Shown: piece by piece, positions 35,757 through 44,780 of the stretch | How positions within the stretch are numbered: the stretch's first letter is position 1 | Layout: the number at the start of each line of letters is the position of its first letter | Source of the DNA: Blautia sp. MSJ-19 | Lineage (GTDB): Bacteria > Bacillota > Clostridia > Lachnospirales > Lachnospiraceae | DNA: 64,000 bases | NCBI RefSeq assembly: GCF_018918125.1 | Contig: NZ_JAHLQA010000002.1 | Coordinates: forward strand, 84,784 to 148,783 | Direction of reading: 5' to 3' | The notes under the pieces: model-generated | What the model was told of the DNA's origin: nothing | The model's database searches: none | What the model saw: the letters and a program-made list of their open reading frames with translations, nothing else | Translations under genes and position numbers: made by a program

Positions 35757-35890
35757 CAAAATAACCAGACGTGGTCTGATTTGGTGAAATTAGTTTATGG
35801 AAATCCGGTGTGAATCCGGAACGGAATCGGCTGTGATAGGTGCATGACGCGGAATGCATGTTTAGTCAGCGTAACTGACACGTTGTACAG
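35757..35890 (+). ncRNA. Cobalamin riboswitch 2 (divergent core)
   Basis: It shares the layout of leader 1: ATAACCAGACGTGGTCTG at the 5' end, the hairpin CCGGTGTGAATCCGG (35806-35820), CGG...GGCTGTGA, a small GCAT/ATGC hairpin, then AGTCAGCGTAACTGACACG. CGTG near 35770 can pair with CACG near 35880. As in leader 1 the GGGAA and CCCGC consensus strings are absent. The two leaders are alike at key elements but differ between them, so they are not a recent copy. A terminator follows directly. Confidence 0.82.
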
Positions 35891-35893
35891 GGC

Positions 35894-35928
35894 AGAGACT
35901 CATCAGATTTATGAGGCTCTGTTTTTTG
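35894..35928 (+). terminator. Riboswitch 2 expression-platform terminator
   Basis: CAGAGACTCAT (35894-35904) pairs with ATGAGGCTCTG (35912-35922) with one A-G mismatch, 7-nt loop, then TTTTTT. Confidence 0.9.
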
Positions 35929-35963
35929 TTGCTAAAAGTGAATTTCACAAAAGGAGGAGAAAA

Positions 35964-38900
35964 GTGAAGAAAAAAGAGTTAATGAGACGATTGTCAGCGA
36001 TTTCCATGGCTGCAATGGTCACTGTAACAACTGTTCCTTCCAATGCATATGCAGCAGATGTTGATTTTGCCGATGGCGATCAGGAGGTCGCTGAAGCACA
36101 GGTGCAGATGGACGGGGACGAAGGACAGAACTTCGAAGACGAAAATGACCTGTCCGGGGATGAATTTTCAGATGGCTCAGTCTTTACGAGCGGAGATGGT
36201 GCGGAAACTCCGGCAGTAGAGAATGGCATTGATCTGTATGCGGACGGAGATGCAGATGAGGATGCAAAAGCAGCTGCAGAAAAGTATCTGAAAGAGACCT
36301 ATCTGACAGATGAAAACGGTGTAGCTACAACAGCCAAACTGATTTCTAATGGTGGAACCGGTGTTACTAAGAGTGAAGATGGCAAAACTTATACTATAGG
36401 TCTCAGGACGAATGGAACCGGAAGTAATCTTACTTCTGTATTTTTCAGAACTTTCAGCAGTCCGTACAAGAACGGCTGGTATATCGACAGCGAGGAGGCG
36501 GGAGAGTATTTAAATCTTACCACCAAAACAGCTGTAAAACGAGGAAGCACACCGATTCTTAAACGTCCGACTGCAGAAGAAGGTCCAAAGAGCATTAAGG
36601 CAACGCTGAGACTGTTTTCCACAGATACGGATGATTCTGTAATCAATGATGAGACACAGGCAGCAGAAGCAGCTCTGGCAACACAGGAGTTTACCATCAT
36701 TCTGGAGGCAGCAGAACCAAGCTATACCATGACCGTTAAGGTGCAGGATGAAGACGGCAATGCAATCGATAATGCAACAGTCACATTGGAGAAGGACTGG
36801 AGCACAGTTTCTGCGAAGGCAGACGGCTCTTACGACATGGAAAAGGGTGCAACTTACACTCTGACTGTCAAAAAAGACGGATATAACGATTACAAAGAAA
36901 CCAACTTTACGTTCAATCCGACAGAACTTAACACAGTCAAGACCGTTACCCTGAAGAAAATCGTTACAAGAAATATTAAATTTAATGTAACAGACAAGTC
37001 TGGTAACCCGATCGACGGTGCCACTGTAACTGTTAAAAAAGGTTACTATGATAAAGTTCAGCCAGAAGCAGACGGCAGCTATAATCTGATTGATGGAACT
37101 ACCTATAACTATACGGTAGAAGCTAAGAACTACAAGAGCATTTTAAACCAGAGTTTCACTCCGGACAAAGATGGCTCGATTGATGTTCAGCTTGAAAAGA
37201 ATATCAGTGCATATACCGTAACCATCAATCCGGTGGACAGTGAAGAAAAAGCAATTGAGAATGCATCCGTCAAGGTAACCTACGAAGAGGAAGATCCGTG
37301 GGATGAAGATGAAACAGAGACTGTAGAACTCAAGGCGAATGAAGATGGAACCTACACCATGCAGAAGGGTGTAACTTACACCTATACTGTTACAGCACCG
37401 GATTACAAAGATGTGACAGATACTTATACTCCATCCGGTGATGATGAGAATGTTTCTTTCAATGTCAAGATGGTATCGAGCATTGATCCGGCAGATGTAG
37501 AAACCGTAAATGCCATCAAAGAAAAATTTGATGCAGAAATGGGAGCACTCCGTCCGAACTTTGCAACAGACAAAAATATCCTTGATCTTGTAAATCGCAA
37601 GATTGCCGGATATACAGATATTGATACAACAGGTGTAACAGTTTCTGTTAAATCCAGCGATGATACAGACTGGGTTGCAGCAGATGGAACAATCCATTAC
37701 AGAGCACAGTCTCCGGATCAGTGGGGAAACAACCTGAAGAATGTAAGTCTTGTTTATGTGTTTGAAAAGAATGGTGCAAAAGCAGAAACTGAAAGCCGCG
37801 TGGCTACAATCTGCTGGGATCGTGATTACTTCAATACACAGATGGAAGCAGATAAGGATAACCTTACCTGGGACAAGATCAAAGGCTCCAATACAGATGT
37901 AGCAGGAGTGACATCTGATCTGACACTTCCACAGTGCCTGAACACCAGTGCCAAAATGGCATGGTCCAAAATTACATGGACATCTTCAAATGAAGACGTG
38001 ATCAGCTTTAAGGATACAGGATATGGTTCCCTGATCGATGCCAAAACAGGTGTGGTTACTCAGCCGAAAGAAGATACAGAAGTAACTCTGACAGCTACCT
38101 TTAATGCAAATGATACACTTCTGAACTCCTATGTAGAAAAAGTATCTGATTTTGCAACCCTGACAAAAGAGTTCAAAGTAACGGTTAAGGGTACCGGCGA
38201 GACAGGACCTACAGAAGAAGATCTTCTGAGTATCCTTGATCAGTATTACACCGCAGATCAGATTAAGAACTTTGGTACGGACGAGACAGCAGATCTTGAA
38301 AACTGTACATCCGATCTTCAGCTTCTGAGATACACAAGAATCAAAGATGCAGAAGGAAATTATGTATTTGCAAACAAAGAGATCACAGTAACATCAGACA
38401 ATGATGCAATCACGATCAATGGTTACAGAGCAGCGGTAGACAGATTTGCAAGCGAAGAAGATGTTCAGGCAAATCTGATCATTACCTTTACGCGTGACGG
38501 CGTAACTGCAACCAAGAAGATTCCGGTCACAGTCAAAGCGATTACAGAAGCAGAAGTTCAGGATCAGTTAGATCTGATGGAGTATGCAAAAGAACATTAC
38601 TTTGACGGAATCAACGACGGACAGTATGCAGACAAAGATTCCATTACAGGAGATCTGCATGCATTCCAGGAACTGACTGCAGATAAGACCTGGATCTACA
38701 ACAATGATGACAAGACTGGTAAGGGTATCGTCCCGGATGAATTCCCAGAGTACGATGCGATGGCATCAAGCTACAGATTATTCAAATCATCCAACAATGC
38801 AGTAGTACAGCATGAAAATCTTGTTGTAACCAGAAGAGAGACAGATACACAGATCACAATTTCCTCTGTACTCAGCAGTGAGCTTTACAAAGACGCTGCA

Positions 38901-41900
38901 GCAAAACATCCGGAAAATACAGTTCTTCAGAAACTTTACAAACAGCCTGTTTCTGTAACAGTTACCATTAAGGGAACCAAGACAGCAACAGAAGGTCTTC
39001 AGCAGGTAATAGATGAAGCACAGACACTTCTGGATGAAATGACAGAAGGAACAGAAGCCGGACAGTATCCGGAAGGCACCAAGGCAACACTTCAGACAGC
39101 AATTGACGCAGCCAAAGAAGTTCTGGCCAAAGAAGATGCTACAGAGAAAGAAGTAAATGACGCAACCCTGGCACTTCAGGATGCAATTGCAGCAGCCAAA
39201 GAAGCACAGAATGTAGCAGTTTCTGATGTCAAAGTCAGAGTAAATATGGCTGGCAAGCAGGCAGAACTTCATGCATTCAGTGTTACATCAAAAGACGCAG
39301 CTGCATATGGATATGAAAAACCGGATGCAATGAAGAATCAGGTAACAGTAGCAGATGCACTGTATGTGCTTCATAAAGAAATGTACGGCGAAGCATTTGA
39401 TGCAGATCCGTCCAAATATCTGGTTGTAGGAACAAATGGCTATATCAGCACAATTTTTGAAGATACAACAGGCTATGTCGGCTATTATGTAAACAATAAA
39501 TTCCCACAGGATGAGACTGGTAATGGAAGCCTGGCAAATACAACGGTACTTAAGACCGGTGATGAGCTGAGTATCTTTATGTATGCAGATACCACGAACT
39601 GGAGTGATAAGTTCCTGTATTTCGAGGATGTTCCGACAGAGCATTGTGTAGGTGAGATTCCGGTAACTGTCAAGAGCGTTCCGATGATGTCCAGTGATGC
39701 GGCAGAAGAAGCAGACTGCACAGTTGAACTGAAGAACCTTGAAACAGAAGAAACTGCAGAGTTTGTAACAGACGAAAAAGGTGTTGCAGATGTAACTGTA
39801 GACAAAGCAGGAAAATATCAGATTACCGTAACAAAGACTCCATACGACTATATTGTTGCACCGACTGCTGAAATCGAAGTCAAAGAGCATGTATTTGATG
39901 AAGGCGTTGTTACAAAAGAAGCTGCTGTAGGCGAAGCAGGAGAGATGACTTACACCTGTACAGTCTGCGGAGCAACCAAAACAGAAGAAATCCCGGAGAA
40001 GAACTTCTACGGTGAAGGAACAAAAGAAGATCCATATCAGCTGGCAACAGCAGATGATCTTGTGAAACTGAAAAATATCGTAAAAGAAGGCACCAGCACA
40101 GAGTGCAGCGAAGGTACCTGCTTTATTATCATGAATGACATCACACTGCCGGATGGATGGACTCCGATCGGTGAAACAATCGATGGAAGCAACAACATTC
40201 AGAGTGGTAAAAACCTGCATGCATTCAGCGGTATCATCGATGGAAACAACAAGACGATCACTGTTCCGGAAGGCGGTCTGCCGTTACTTGGATATATCAA
40301 AAATGCAGAAGTGCATGACCTGAATATCTACGGAACCAGAATTGCAGGATATGGTCTGGTCAACAACTATGAAGGTGTTGGACTTTCCGGAAATGCGATC
40401 ACATTGGATAACATTACCTTAAAGAGCGGAACCAGCACATTAAAATCCGGTCTTCTGGGTGCAAACAAGACAACAAACGGTTATGCAGGTGCTTCTGCAG
40501 GATTTGTTGCAACGATCCGTAATTGTACAGTTGAAGCCGGTGTAGTAATCGGTTATGACCGTGAGCAGAGCGTAATCGGATCCTTTGCAGGACGTTTTAA
40601 TGGTACGATCACAAACTGCGTAAGTAATGCAACTGTTTATGGTAAAGATTTTGTAGGTGGAATCCTTGCAGGAAAAGACAATTCCATGAGTGGATGCACG
40701 ACAACAGGCTGTACGTTTGGTGGAACTGTTGTGGCAAGCGGAAAGAATGCAGGTGGTATTGCCGGTGGAGATTATATCGATATTGGCTTAGCTCCAAATG
40801 CAATCCGCATGAACATCAGCAATTGTACCGCAACCGGTACGATTATCGGTGCAGACAACGTAGGTGGTATCATGGGTGGTGATCCTACAGTTATTCAGTC
40901 ATATGCAAATGGTAACCATTCTATAAAAGACAATTTCTTTGCCGGTAAAGTAAGTGCTACAGAAGGTACTTATGTGGGTGGAATCATCGGATACTACAGA
41001 GGTCTGAACCGCTATGATGACATTGCAGGAAATACTTATACTGCAAACTGTGGCGCAGAACATGGAATTGGTCATGTGGAATTTGTGGATACTTCCAGCG
41101 AAACTCACGAAACCGAGATTGGTGAAAACTATATCAATACTGCAAATGGTACTTCCGGACTTCCGAGTGTTCCAGATGCCTGGTTCCGGTGGAGAGCAAA
41201 TCTTAACCGTACAGATGATCCGTTAGGAGCAGATGCAGATAACCTGGCTAAGAAACTGGGTGAAGAGCAGAAATCTCTGTCCGTATCCATCAGTGCAGAC
41301 AAAGAATCTGCAATGCTGAATGATACTGTAGAGATCACAGCAGCAGCAGAAGGCGGAAGCGGAGAGTACACATACAGATTCGTAGTAAGCGATGCAAACG
41401 GAAACGAATATGTACTGAGCAAAGGTTATACAAAAGACAACAAAGTTACATGGACAGCCGGAGTAGCCGGAACAAAGACACTGTATGTAGATGTCAAAGA
41501 CAGCGAAGGCGCAGAGAGAAGAGCAACTCTGGAAGGCTTTGAAGTCAAAGTTGCAGAAACAGATCTGAAAGCAGAACTTACTGCAGATCCTTCCACCGAC
41601 GTTACTGTAAATGACAAAGTAAAACTGACAGCAGCAGCAGAAGGCGGTGCCGGAGACTATGAATATCGTTTCATGGTATCTGACAACAAGGGCAACTGGT
41701 ACATAATCCGTGATTTTGCAGCAGAGAATACCTGTGAGTGGGATGCATCTGTAGCAGGAAAGAAAACTCTGTATGTAGATGTCAGAGATGGCAATGGTAC
41801 AGTGAAGAGAGCAAGTCTGAGCTTCGAAGTTGCATATACAGAGATGAATGTTGGTCTCAAAGTTTCCAAAGGAAGCCTTACAGACGACAAACTTCTTACT

Positions 41901-42407
41901 CTGACTGCAACTGCAGCAAACGGAGTCGGAACTTACAGCTACAGATTTACTGTTTCTGATGAATTTGGCAATGAATATGTACTGCAGAATTACAGCACAA
42001 AGGCAACCTGCAACTGGTATGCAAATGTAGCAGGTAAGAAGACACTGAGTGTAGATGTCAAAGACAGCACAGGCGCAGTGAAGACTGTAAAGATTGGCTA
42101 CACTGTAAAAGAAACTGCAACAGATCTGACTGCAAAAATGACAGTAGATCCTGTTGACAGCATTCTCAGCGGTGAGCAGGCAGTTATCACAGTAGACGCT
42201 GAAGGCGGAAGCGGTGCTTACATGTATAAGTTCCTTGTTTGCGATAACAATGGTAACTGGTATGTACTGCGTAACTATGGCATTGGCAACACCTGTGTAT
42301 GGAATACCACAGTAGCTGGCAAGAAGACACTGTATGTAGATGTCAAAGACAGCAGCACAGGAGTTGTCAAGAGAGTAGCAGCTTCTTATGAAGTCAAAGA
42401 GAAATAA
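35964..42407 (+). CDS. Giant secreted surface protein with a DUF4430 domain and triple-Tyr repeats
   Basis: A 2147-aa protein. GTG 35964 has AAGGAGGAG 5 nt upstream; the longer frame to 35844 runs through the riboswitch. Signal peptide to about SNAYA (residue 30). Domains by rough position: acidic lead (~31-110); three carboxypeptidase-regulatory/PEGA-like repeats (~252-502); bacterial Ig-like blocks (~512-1005); a FIVAR-like helical domain (~1007-1082); DUF4430 (~1084-1215: NQVTVADALYVLHKEM, TGYVGYYVNNKFPQDE, LKTGDELSIFMYAD); a Cys pair CTVCGATKTEE; a GLUG/beta-helix region (~1346-1738); and four ~95-aa repeats with AGKKTLYVDVKDS (~1767-2147). No LPXTG or membrane anchor; the repeats may attach it to the wall. 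Controlled by riboswitch 2, so presumably made when B12 is scarce. Confidence 0.82.
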   Translation: MKKKELMRRLSAISMAAMVTVTTVPSNAYAADVDFADGDQEVAEAQVQMDGDEGQNFEDENDLSGDEFSDGSVFTSGDGAETPAVENGIDLYADGDADEDAKAAAEKYLKETYLTDENGVATTAKLISNGGTGVTKSEDGKTYTIGLRTNGTGSNLTSVFFRTFSSPYKNGWYIDSEEAGEYLNLTTKTAVKRGSTPILKRPTAEEGPKSIKATLRLFSTDTDDSVINDETQAAEAALATQEFTIILEAAEPSYTMTVKVQDEDGNAIDNATVTLEKDWSTVSAKADGSYDMEKGATYTLTVKKDGYNDYKETNFTFNPTELNTVKTVTLKKIVTRNIKFNVTDKSGNPIDGATVTVKKGYYDKVQPEADGSYNLIDGTTYNYTVEAKNYKSILNQSFTPDKDGSIDVQLEKNISAYTVTINPVDSEEKAIENASVKVTYEEEDPWDEDETETVELKANEDGTYTMQKGVTYTYTVTAPDYKDVTDTYTPSGDDENVSFNVKMVSSIDPADVETVNAIKEKFDAEMGALRPNFATDKNILDLVNRKIAGYTDIDTTGVTVSVKSSDDTDWVAADGTIHYRAQSPDQWGNNLKNVSLVYVFEKNGAKAETESRVATICWDRDYFNTQMEADKDNLTWDKIKGSNTDVAGVTSDLTLPQCLNTSAKMAWSKITWTSSNEDVISFKDTGYGSLIDAKTGVVTQPKEDTEVTLTATFNANDTLLNSYVEKVSDFATLTKEFKVTVKGTGETGPTEEDLLSILDQYYTADQIKNFGTDETADLENCTSDLQLLRYTRIKDAEGNYVFANKEITVTSDNDAITINGYRAAVDRFASEEDVQANLIITFTRDGVTATKKIPVTVKAITEAEVQDQLDLMEYAKEHYFDGINDGQYADKDSITGDLHAFQELTADKTWIYNNDDKTGKGIVPDEFPEYDAMASSYRLFKSSNNAVVQHENLVVTRRETDTQITISSVLSSELYKDAAAKHPENTVLQKLYKQPVSVTVTIKGTKTATEGLQQVIDEAQTLLDEMTEGTEAGQYPEGTKATLQTAIDAAKEVLAKEDATEKEVNDATLALQDAIAAAKEAQNVAVSDVKVRVNMAGKQAELHAFSVTSKDAAAYGYEKPDAMKNQVTVADALYVLHKEMYGEAFDADPSKYLVVGTNGYISTIFEDTTGYVGYYVNNKFPQDETGNGSLANTTVLKTGDELSIFMYADTTNWSDKFLYFEDVPTEHCVGEIPVTVKSVPMMSSDAAEEADCTVELKNLETEETAEFVTDEKGVADVTVDKAGKYQITVTKTPYDYIVAPTAEIEVKEHVFDEGVVTKEAAVGEAGEMTYTCTVCGATKTEEIPEKNFYGEGTKEDPYQLATADDLVKLKNIVKEGTSTECSEGTCFIIMNDITLPDGWTPIGETIDGSNNIQSGKNLHAFSGIIDGNNKTITVPEGGLPLLGYIKNAEVHDLNIYGTRIAGYGLVNNYEGVGLSGNAITLDNITLKSGTSTLKSGLLGANKTTNGYAGASAGFVATIRNCTVEAGVVIGYDREQSVIGSFAGRFNGTITNCVSNATVYGKDFVGGILAGKDNSMSGCTTTGCTFGGTVVASGKNAGGIAGGDYIDIGLAPNAIRMNISNCTATGTIIGADNVGGIMGGDPTVIQSYANGNHSIKDNFFAGKVSATEGTYVGGIIGYYRGLNRYDDIAGNTYTANCGAEHGIGHVEFVDTSSETHETEIGENYINTANGTSGLPSVPDAWFRWRANLNRTDDPLGADADNLAKKLGEEQKSLSVSISADKESAMLNDTVEITAAAEGGSGEYTYRFVVSDANGNEYVLSKGYTKDNKVTWTAGVAGTKTLYVDVKDSEGAERRATLEGFEVKVAETDLKAELTADPSTDVTVNDKVKLTAAAEGGAGDYEYRFMVSDNKGNWYIIRDFAAENTCEWDASVAGKKTLYVDVRDGNGTVKRASLSFEVAYTEMNVGLKVSKGSLTDDKLLTLTATAANGVGTYSYRFTVSDEFGNEYVLQNYSTKATCNWYANVAGKKTLSVDVKDSTGAVKTVKIGYTVKETATDLTAKMTVDPVDSILSGEQAVITVDAEGGSGAYMYKFLVCDNNGNWYVLRNYGIGNTCVWNTTVAGKKTLYVDVKDSSTGVVKRVAASYEVKEK
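41265..42404 (+). repeat. Four ~95-aa C-terminal repeats of the 2147-aa protein
   Basis: Each unit contains Y-[KR]-F-x-V-x-D-x-x-G-N-[WE]-Y and ends with AGKKTLYVDVKDS-like text. I liken them to triple-tyrosine (Y_Y_Y-like) modules. The same unit occurs three times at the end of the next protein. Confidence 0.8.
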
Positions 42408-42460
42408 AATAACAGGCATCTGACAGCCGGTTATAAGTAACTGATAATATGTTATACGAT

Positions 42461-42496
42461 ACGGTCCCTTTTGGAAACAGTTCTGAAAGGGACTGT
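42461..42496 (+). repeat. Intercistronic hairpin between the two surface-protein genes
   Basis: ACGGTCCCTTT (42461-42471) pairs with AAAGGGACTGT (42486-42496) with one G-T wobble. The following ATTTAAG is a poor T-run, so partial termination or RNA processing is more likely than full termination. Confidence 0.5.
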
Positions 42497-42539
42497 ATTT
42501 AAGTATAAAAAACAAAAAAGTTCAAAAAGGAGGAAGGGA

Positions 42540-44609
42540 ATGAAACAAAAAAGAAATTCAGGCCGCATGCGGATTCTTGCATGGATCCTGACAGCGGTTA
42601 TGTTGTGTACAGGTATGAATACGACTGTATTTGCTGAGAACATAACATTCGAAGATGAAATCATGACAGAAGCTTCTGTCAACGATGATGTGGATGTGCA
42701 GATCGATGCAGAAGACGAAGAAATTCCGGAAGCAGAGATTCAGGAGGAGGCAGAAGACGAAGAATCCGAAGAAGAGATCACTGCTTTTTCAGATGGAGAA
42801 CAGGAAGATGCAGCATTGCCGGAGATGACCGACGGAACAGCAGCAAAAGCGGTAAACAATGGAGATACCGCATCCGTTACAGTATATCTGTCTCTTTCAC
42901 ATGACGCAGACTATTTAAGTGAGATTGGAAAACTTAAGGAGCCAGTTGCACTCAAAAAGCTTACCGTACCGTATTTTGACCTTGCAAATTATGGACTGCA
43001 GAAATACTATTTTTCTTCTGAAGATTATGATTCTTCAGGAGTAAATGTGGGAACAGCAGAGACAGCATATAATCATGTAACAATGCTTCACCTGCTGATT
43101 TATGCAACAGAGGTTCTGTACTGTGGCGTGGATGAATCAGCAGCTGGCCAGGGATATCTGAAAACGCAGGGTTATCTGGATGATGGAAAGACCTTGAACA
43201 TTGAGGGAAACAGAGGTTCTCTTTTTATGAGAAATTTCTGGGGTATGGATCTCAATCTTACTTATTATAAAAATTATCAGTATCCGATGGCAGATACTAG
43301 TTGGGGTTCCACCGCGGACCAGATTCTTATGAAAGATGGAGATGTCTACACACTGGCACATTATACAGACTGGAATTTTTATACAGATTCTTCCGCAGGC
43401 TTTAATTACCTGAAAGTAAATGGAACAGCTACAGAAGCAACGGTGAATCGTGCAGATGAAGACAGTGCGACAATTGAAACATGGTGTGCCAGCGAAGACT
43501 GGAATGATCCGAGCGGCACTGCACAGAAAAAAATGACACAGAGCTGTAAACTGTTTTATGTTCCTGTAGATGAGATGTGGGATGGCGATATCAGCACCTG
43601 GGATTCTCTGGGAACGACAGAAAACGGAGCGTTAAAGGTGGACCTCAGCAAACTTTCCAATGGTACTTATTTTGTGGCAATGGAAGGTCAGAAAGGAACC
43701 GAAAATCCGGCCAGCGTTGTATCCTCACCAGGCGGAATTTACCTGACCGTTACCGGAGAAGCAGTCAAAAAGGAACTTTCTGTTTCTCTGACCCTTGACA
43801 AAACAGAAGTGCAGGGCGGTGACAAGGTAAGACTTTCTGCGGAAGCGACAGGTGGAAGCGGCAGTTATACCTACAAATTTATCGTATGTGATGAAAAAGG
43901 AAACTGGTACAGACTGAAAGATTTTGGACAGGAAAATGTATATGAGTGGACGACGGGTCCGACCGGAAAGAAAACTCTGTATGTAGATGCAAAAGACAGC
44001 AGTGGAACGGTAAAAAGAGCAGAAGCAAAATGTGAAGTTACGGGTCAGCCTCTGGATGTAACACTGAGTGTATCGCCGGAAGGAAGTGTGATGAGCGGAG
44101 AGACTGTAAGCTTACACGCAAAAGCGACAGGTGGAAGCGGCAGCTATACCTACAAATTTATCGTATGTGATGAAAAAGGAAACTGGTACAAAATGAGAGA
44201 TTTCAGAAGCGACAGTACGCTCAGCTGGACACCAGGTCCTGCAGGAAAGAAAACTCTGTATGTAGATGCAAAAGACAGTTTTGGAACTGTAAAGAGAGCG
44301 TCTGTTGTATATGAAGTAAAAGCCAGCAATCTGAGTGTTGTATTGAAAGTCTCTCCGGCGAACAGTGTTGTGAGTGGAAAAACAGTAAGACTGAGTGCAG
44401 AAGCATCAGGAGGAATTGGCGGTTATACCTACAAATTTATTGTATGTGATGAAAAAGGAAACTGGTACAGACTGAGAGACTTTGGTGTCGGCAGCACATT
44501 TGACTGGACACCGGGACCTGCAGGAAAGAAAACCCTGTATGTAGATGTCAAAGACAAGACCGGTCTGGTAAAAAGAGCATCCGTAAGCTATGAAGTAAAA
44601 AACAAATAA
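42540..44609 (+). CDS. Secreted surface protein with DUF4430-like domain and triple-Tyr repeats
   Basis: A 689-aa protein. ATG 42540 directly follows AAGGAGGAAGGG. Signal peptide cut near NTTVFAEN (~32). Acidic lead (~35-95) similar to that of the 2147-aa protein. The globular part (~100-400) includes VTMLHLLIYATEVLYCG, FMRNFWGMDLNLTYYKNYQY and TADQILMKDGDVYTLAHYTD. These echo the DUF4430 pattern (T-V-x-x-L, W-x-x-x-x-N, D-G-D) at lower similarity. Three C-terminal repeats (~410-689, YTYKFIVCDEKGNWYRL and GPAGKKTLYVD) match those of the upstream gene. No sorting signal. Likely co-transcribed with the 2147-aa gene 132 nt upstream. The ligand is unknown; a corrinoid is inferred from regulation. 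Confidence 0.75.
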   Translation: MKQKRNSGRMRILAWILTAVMLCTGMNTTVFAENITFEDEIMTEASVNDDVDVQIDAEDEEIPEAEIQEEAEDEESEEEITAFSDGEQEDAALPEMTDGTAAKAVNNGDTASVTVYLSLSHDADYLSEIGKLKEPVALKKLTVPYFDLANYGLQKYYFSSEDYDSSGVNVGTAETAYNHVTMLHLLIYATEVLYCGVDESAAGQGYLKTQGYLDDGKTLNIEGNRGSLFMRNFWGMDLNLTYYKNYQYPMADTSWGSTADQILMKDGDVYTLAHYTDWNFYTDSSAGFNYLKVNGTATEATVNRADEDSATIETWCASEDWNDPSGTAQKKMTQSCKLFYVPVDEMWDGDISTWDSLGTTENGALKVDLSKLSNGTYFVAMEGQKGTENPASVVSSPGGIYLTVTGEAVKKELSVSLTLDKTEVQGGDKVRLSAEATGGSGSYTYKFIVCDEKGNWYRLKDFGQENVYEWTTGPTGKKTLYVDAKDSSGTVKRAEAKCEVTGQPLDVTLSVSPEGSVMSGETVSLHAKATGGSGSYTYKFIVCDEKGNWYKMRDFRSDSTLSWTPGPAGKKTLYVDAKDSFGTVKRASVVYEVKASNLSVVLKVSPANSVVSGKTVRLSAEASGGIGGYTYKFIVCDEKGNWYRLRDFGVGSTFDWTPGPAGKKTLYVDVKDKTGLVKRASVSYEVKNK
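43765..44606 (+). repeat. Three ~282-nt tandem repeats
   Basis: Units near 43.77, 44.05 and 44.33 kb. A ~65-nt core around 43846-43911 recurs around 44126-44191 with one base change, indicating recent duplication. The protein unit is the same as the C-terminal repeats of the preceding gene. Confidence 0.85.
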
Positions 44610-44642
44610 ATCATGAATTCTGCAGATAATCTTTCTGCATGC

Positions 44643-44693
44643 AAAAGCAGTTCCCTCAGGAAGTCAGCAGACTCTGGCGGGGAGCTGTTTTTA
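44643..44693 (+). terminator. Terminator of the riboswitch 2 operon
   Basis: AAAAGCAGTTCCC pairs with GGGAGCTGTTTTT (two wobbles), enclosing a smaller inner hairpin, with the T-run at the end of the stem. Confidence 0.8.
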
Positions 44694-44728
44694 TATATTT
44701 TATTATATTTAATATAGAAGAAATGAAA

Positions 44729-44757
44729 TTTACATTTTAAATCCATACTCCTATAAT
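44729..44757 (+). promoter_or_regulatory. Promoter of the 267-aa protein gene
   Basis: TTTACA (44729-44734), 17-bp spacer, perfect TATAAT (44752-44757); AAAGGAGG ribosome site before ATG 44781. Confidence 0.82.
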
Positions 44758-44780
44758 AAAGCACAAAAGGAGGCTTTCAT

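Noticed and set aside
35844..35963. An upstream in-frame extension of the 2147-aa protein
   Set aside because: It runs through the cobalamin leader and terminator and has no ribosome site; GTG 35964 has an excellent one followed by a signal peptide.
41223..42515. A 430-codon open frame on the minus strand opposite the repeat region
   Set aside because: It is a shadow of the repetitive coding sequence; the Cys/Ile-rich text repeats because the sense strand does.
41265..44606. Possible CRISPR array or recombination cassette
   Set aside because: Repeats are ~282 nt, in frame and continuous without spacers; they encode protein modules.
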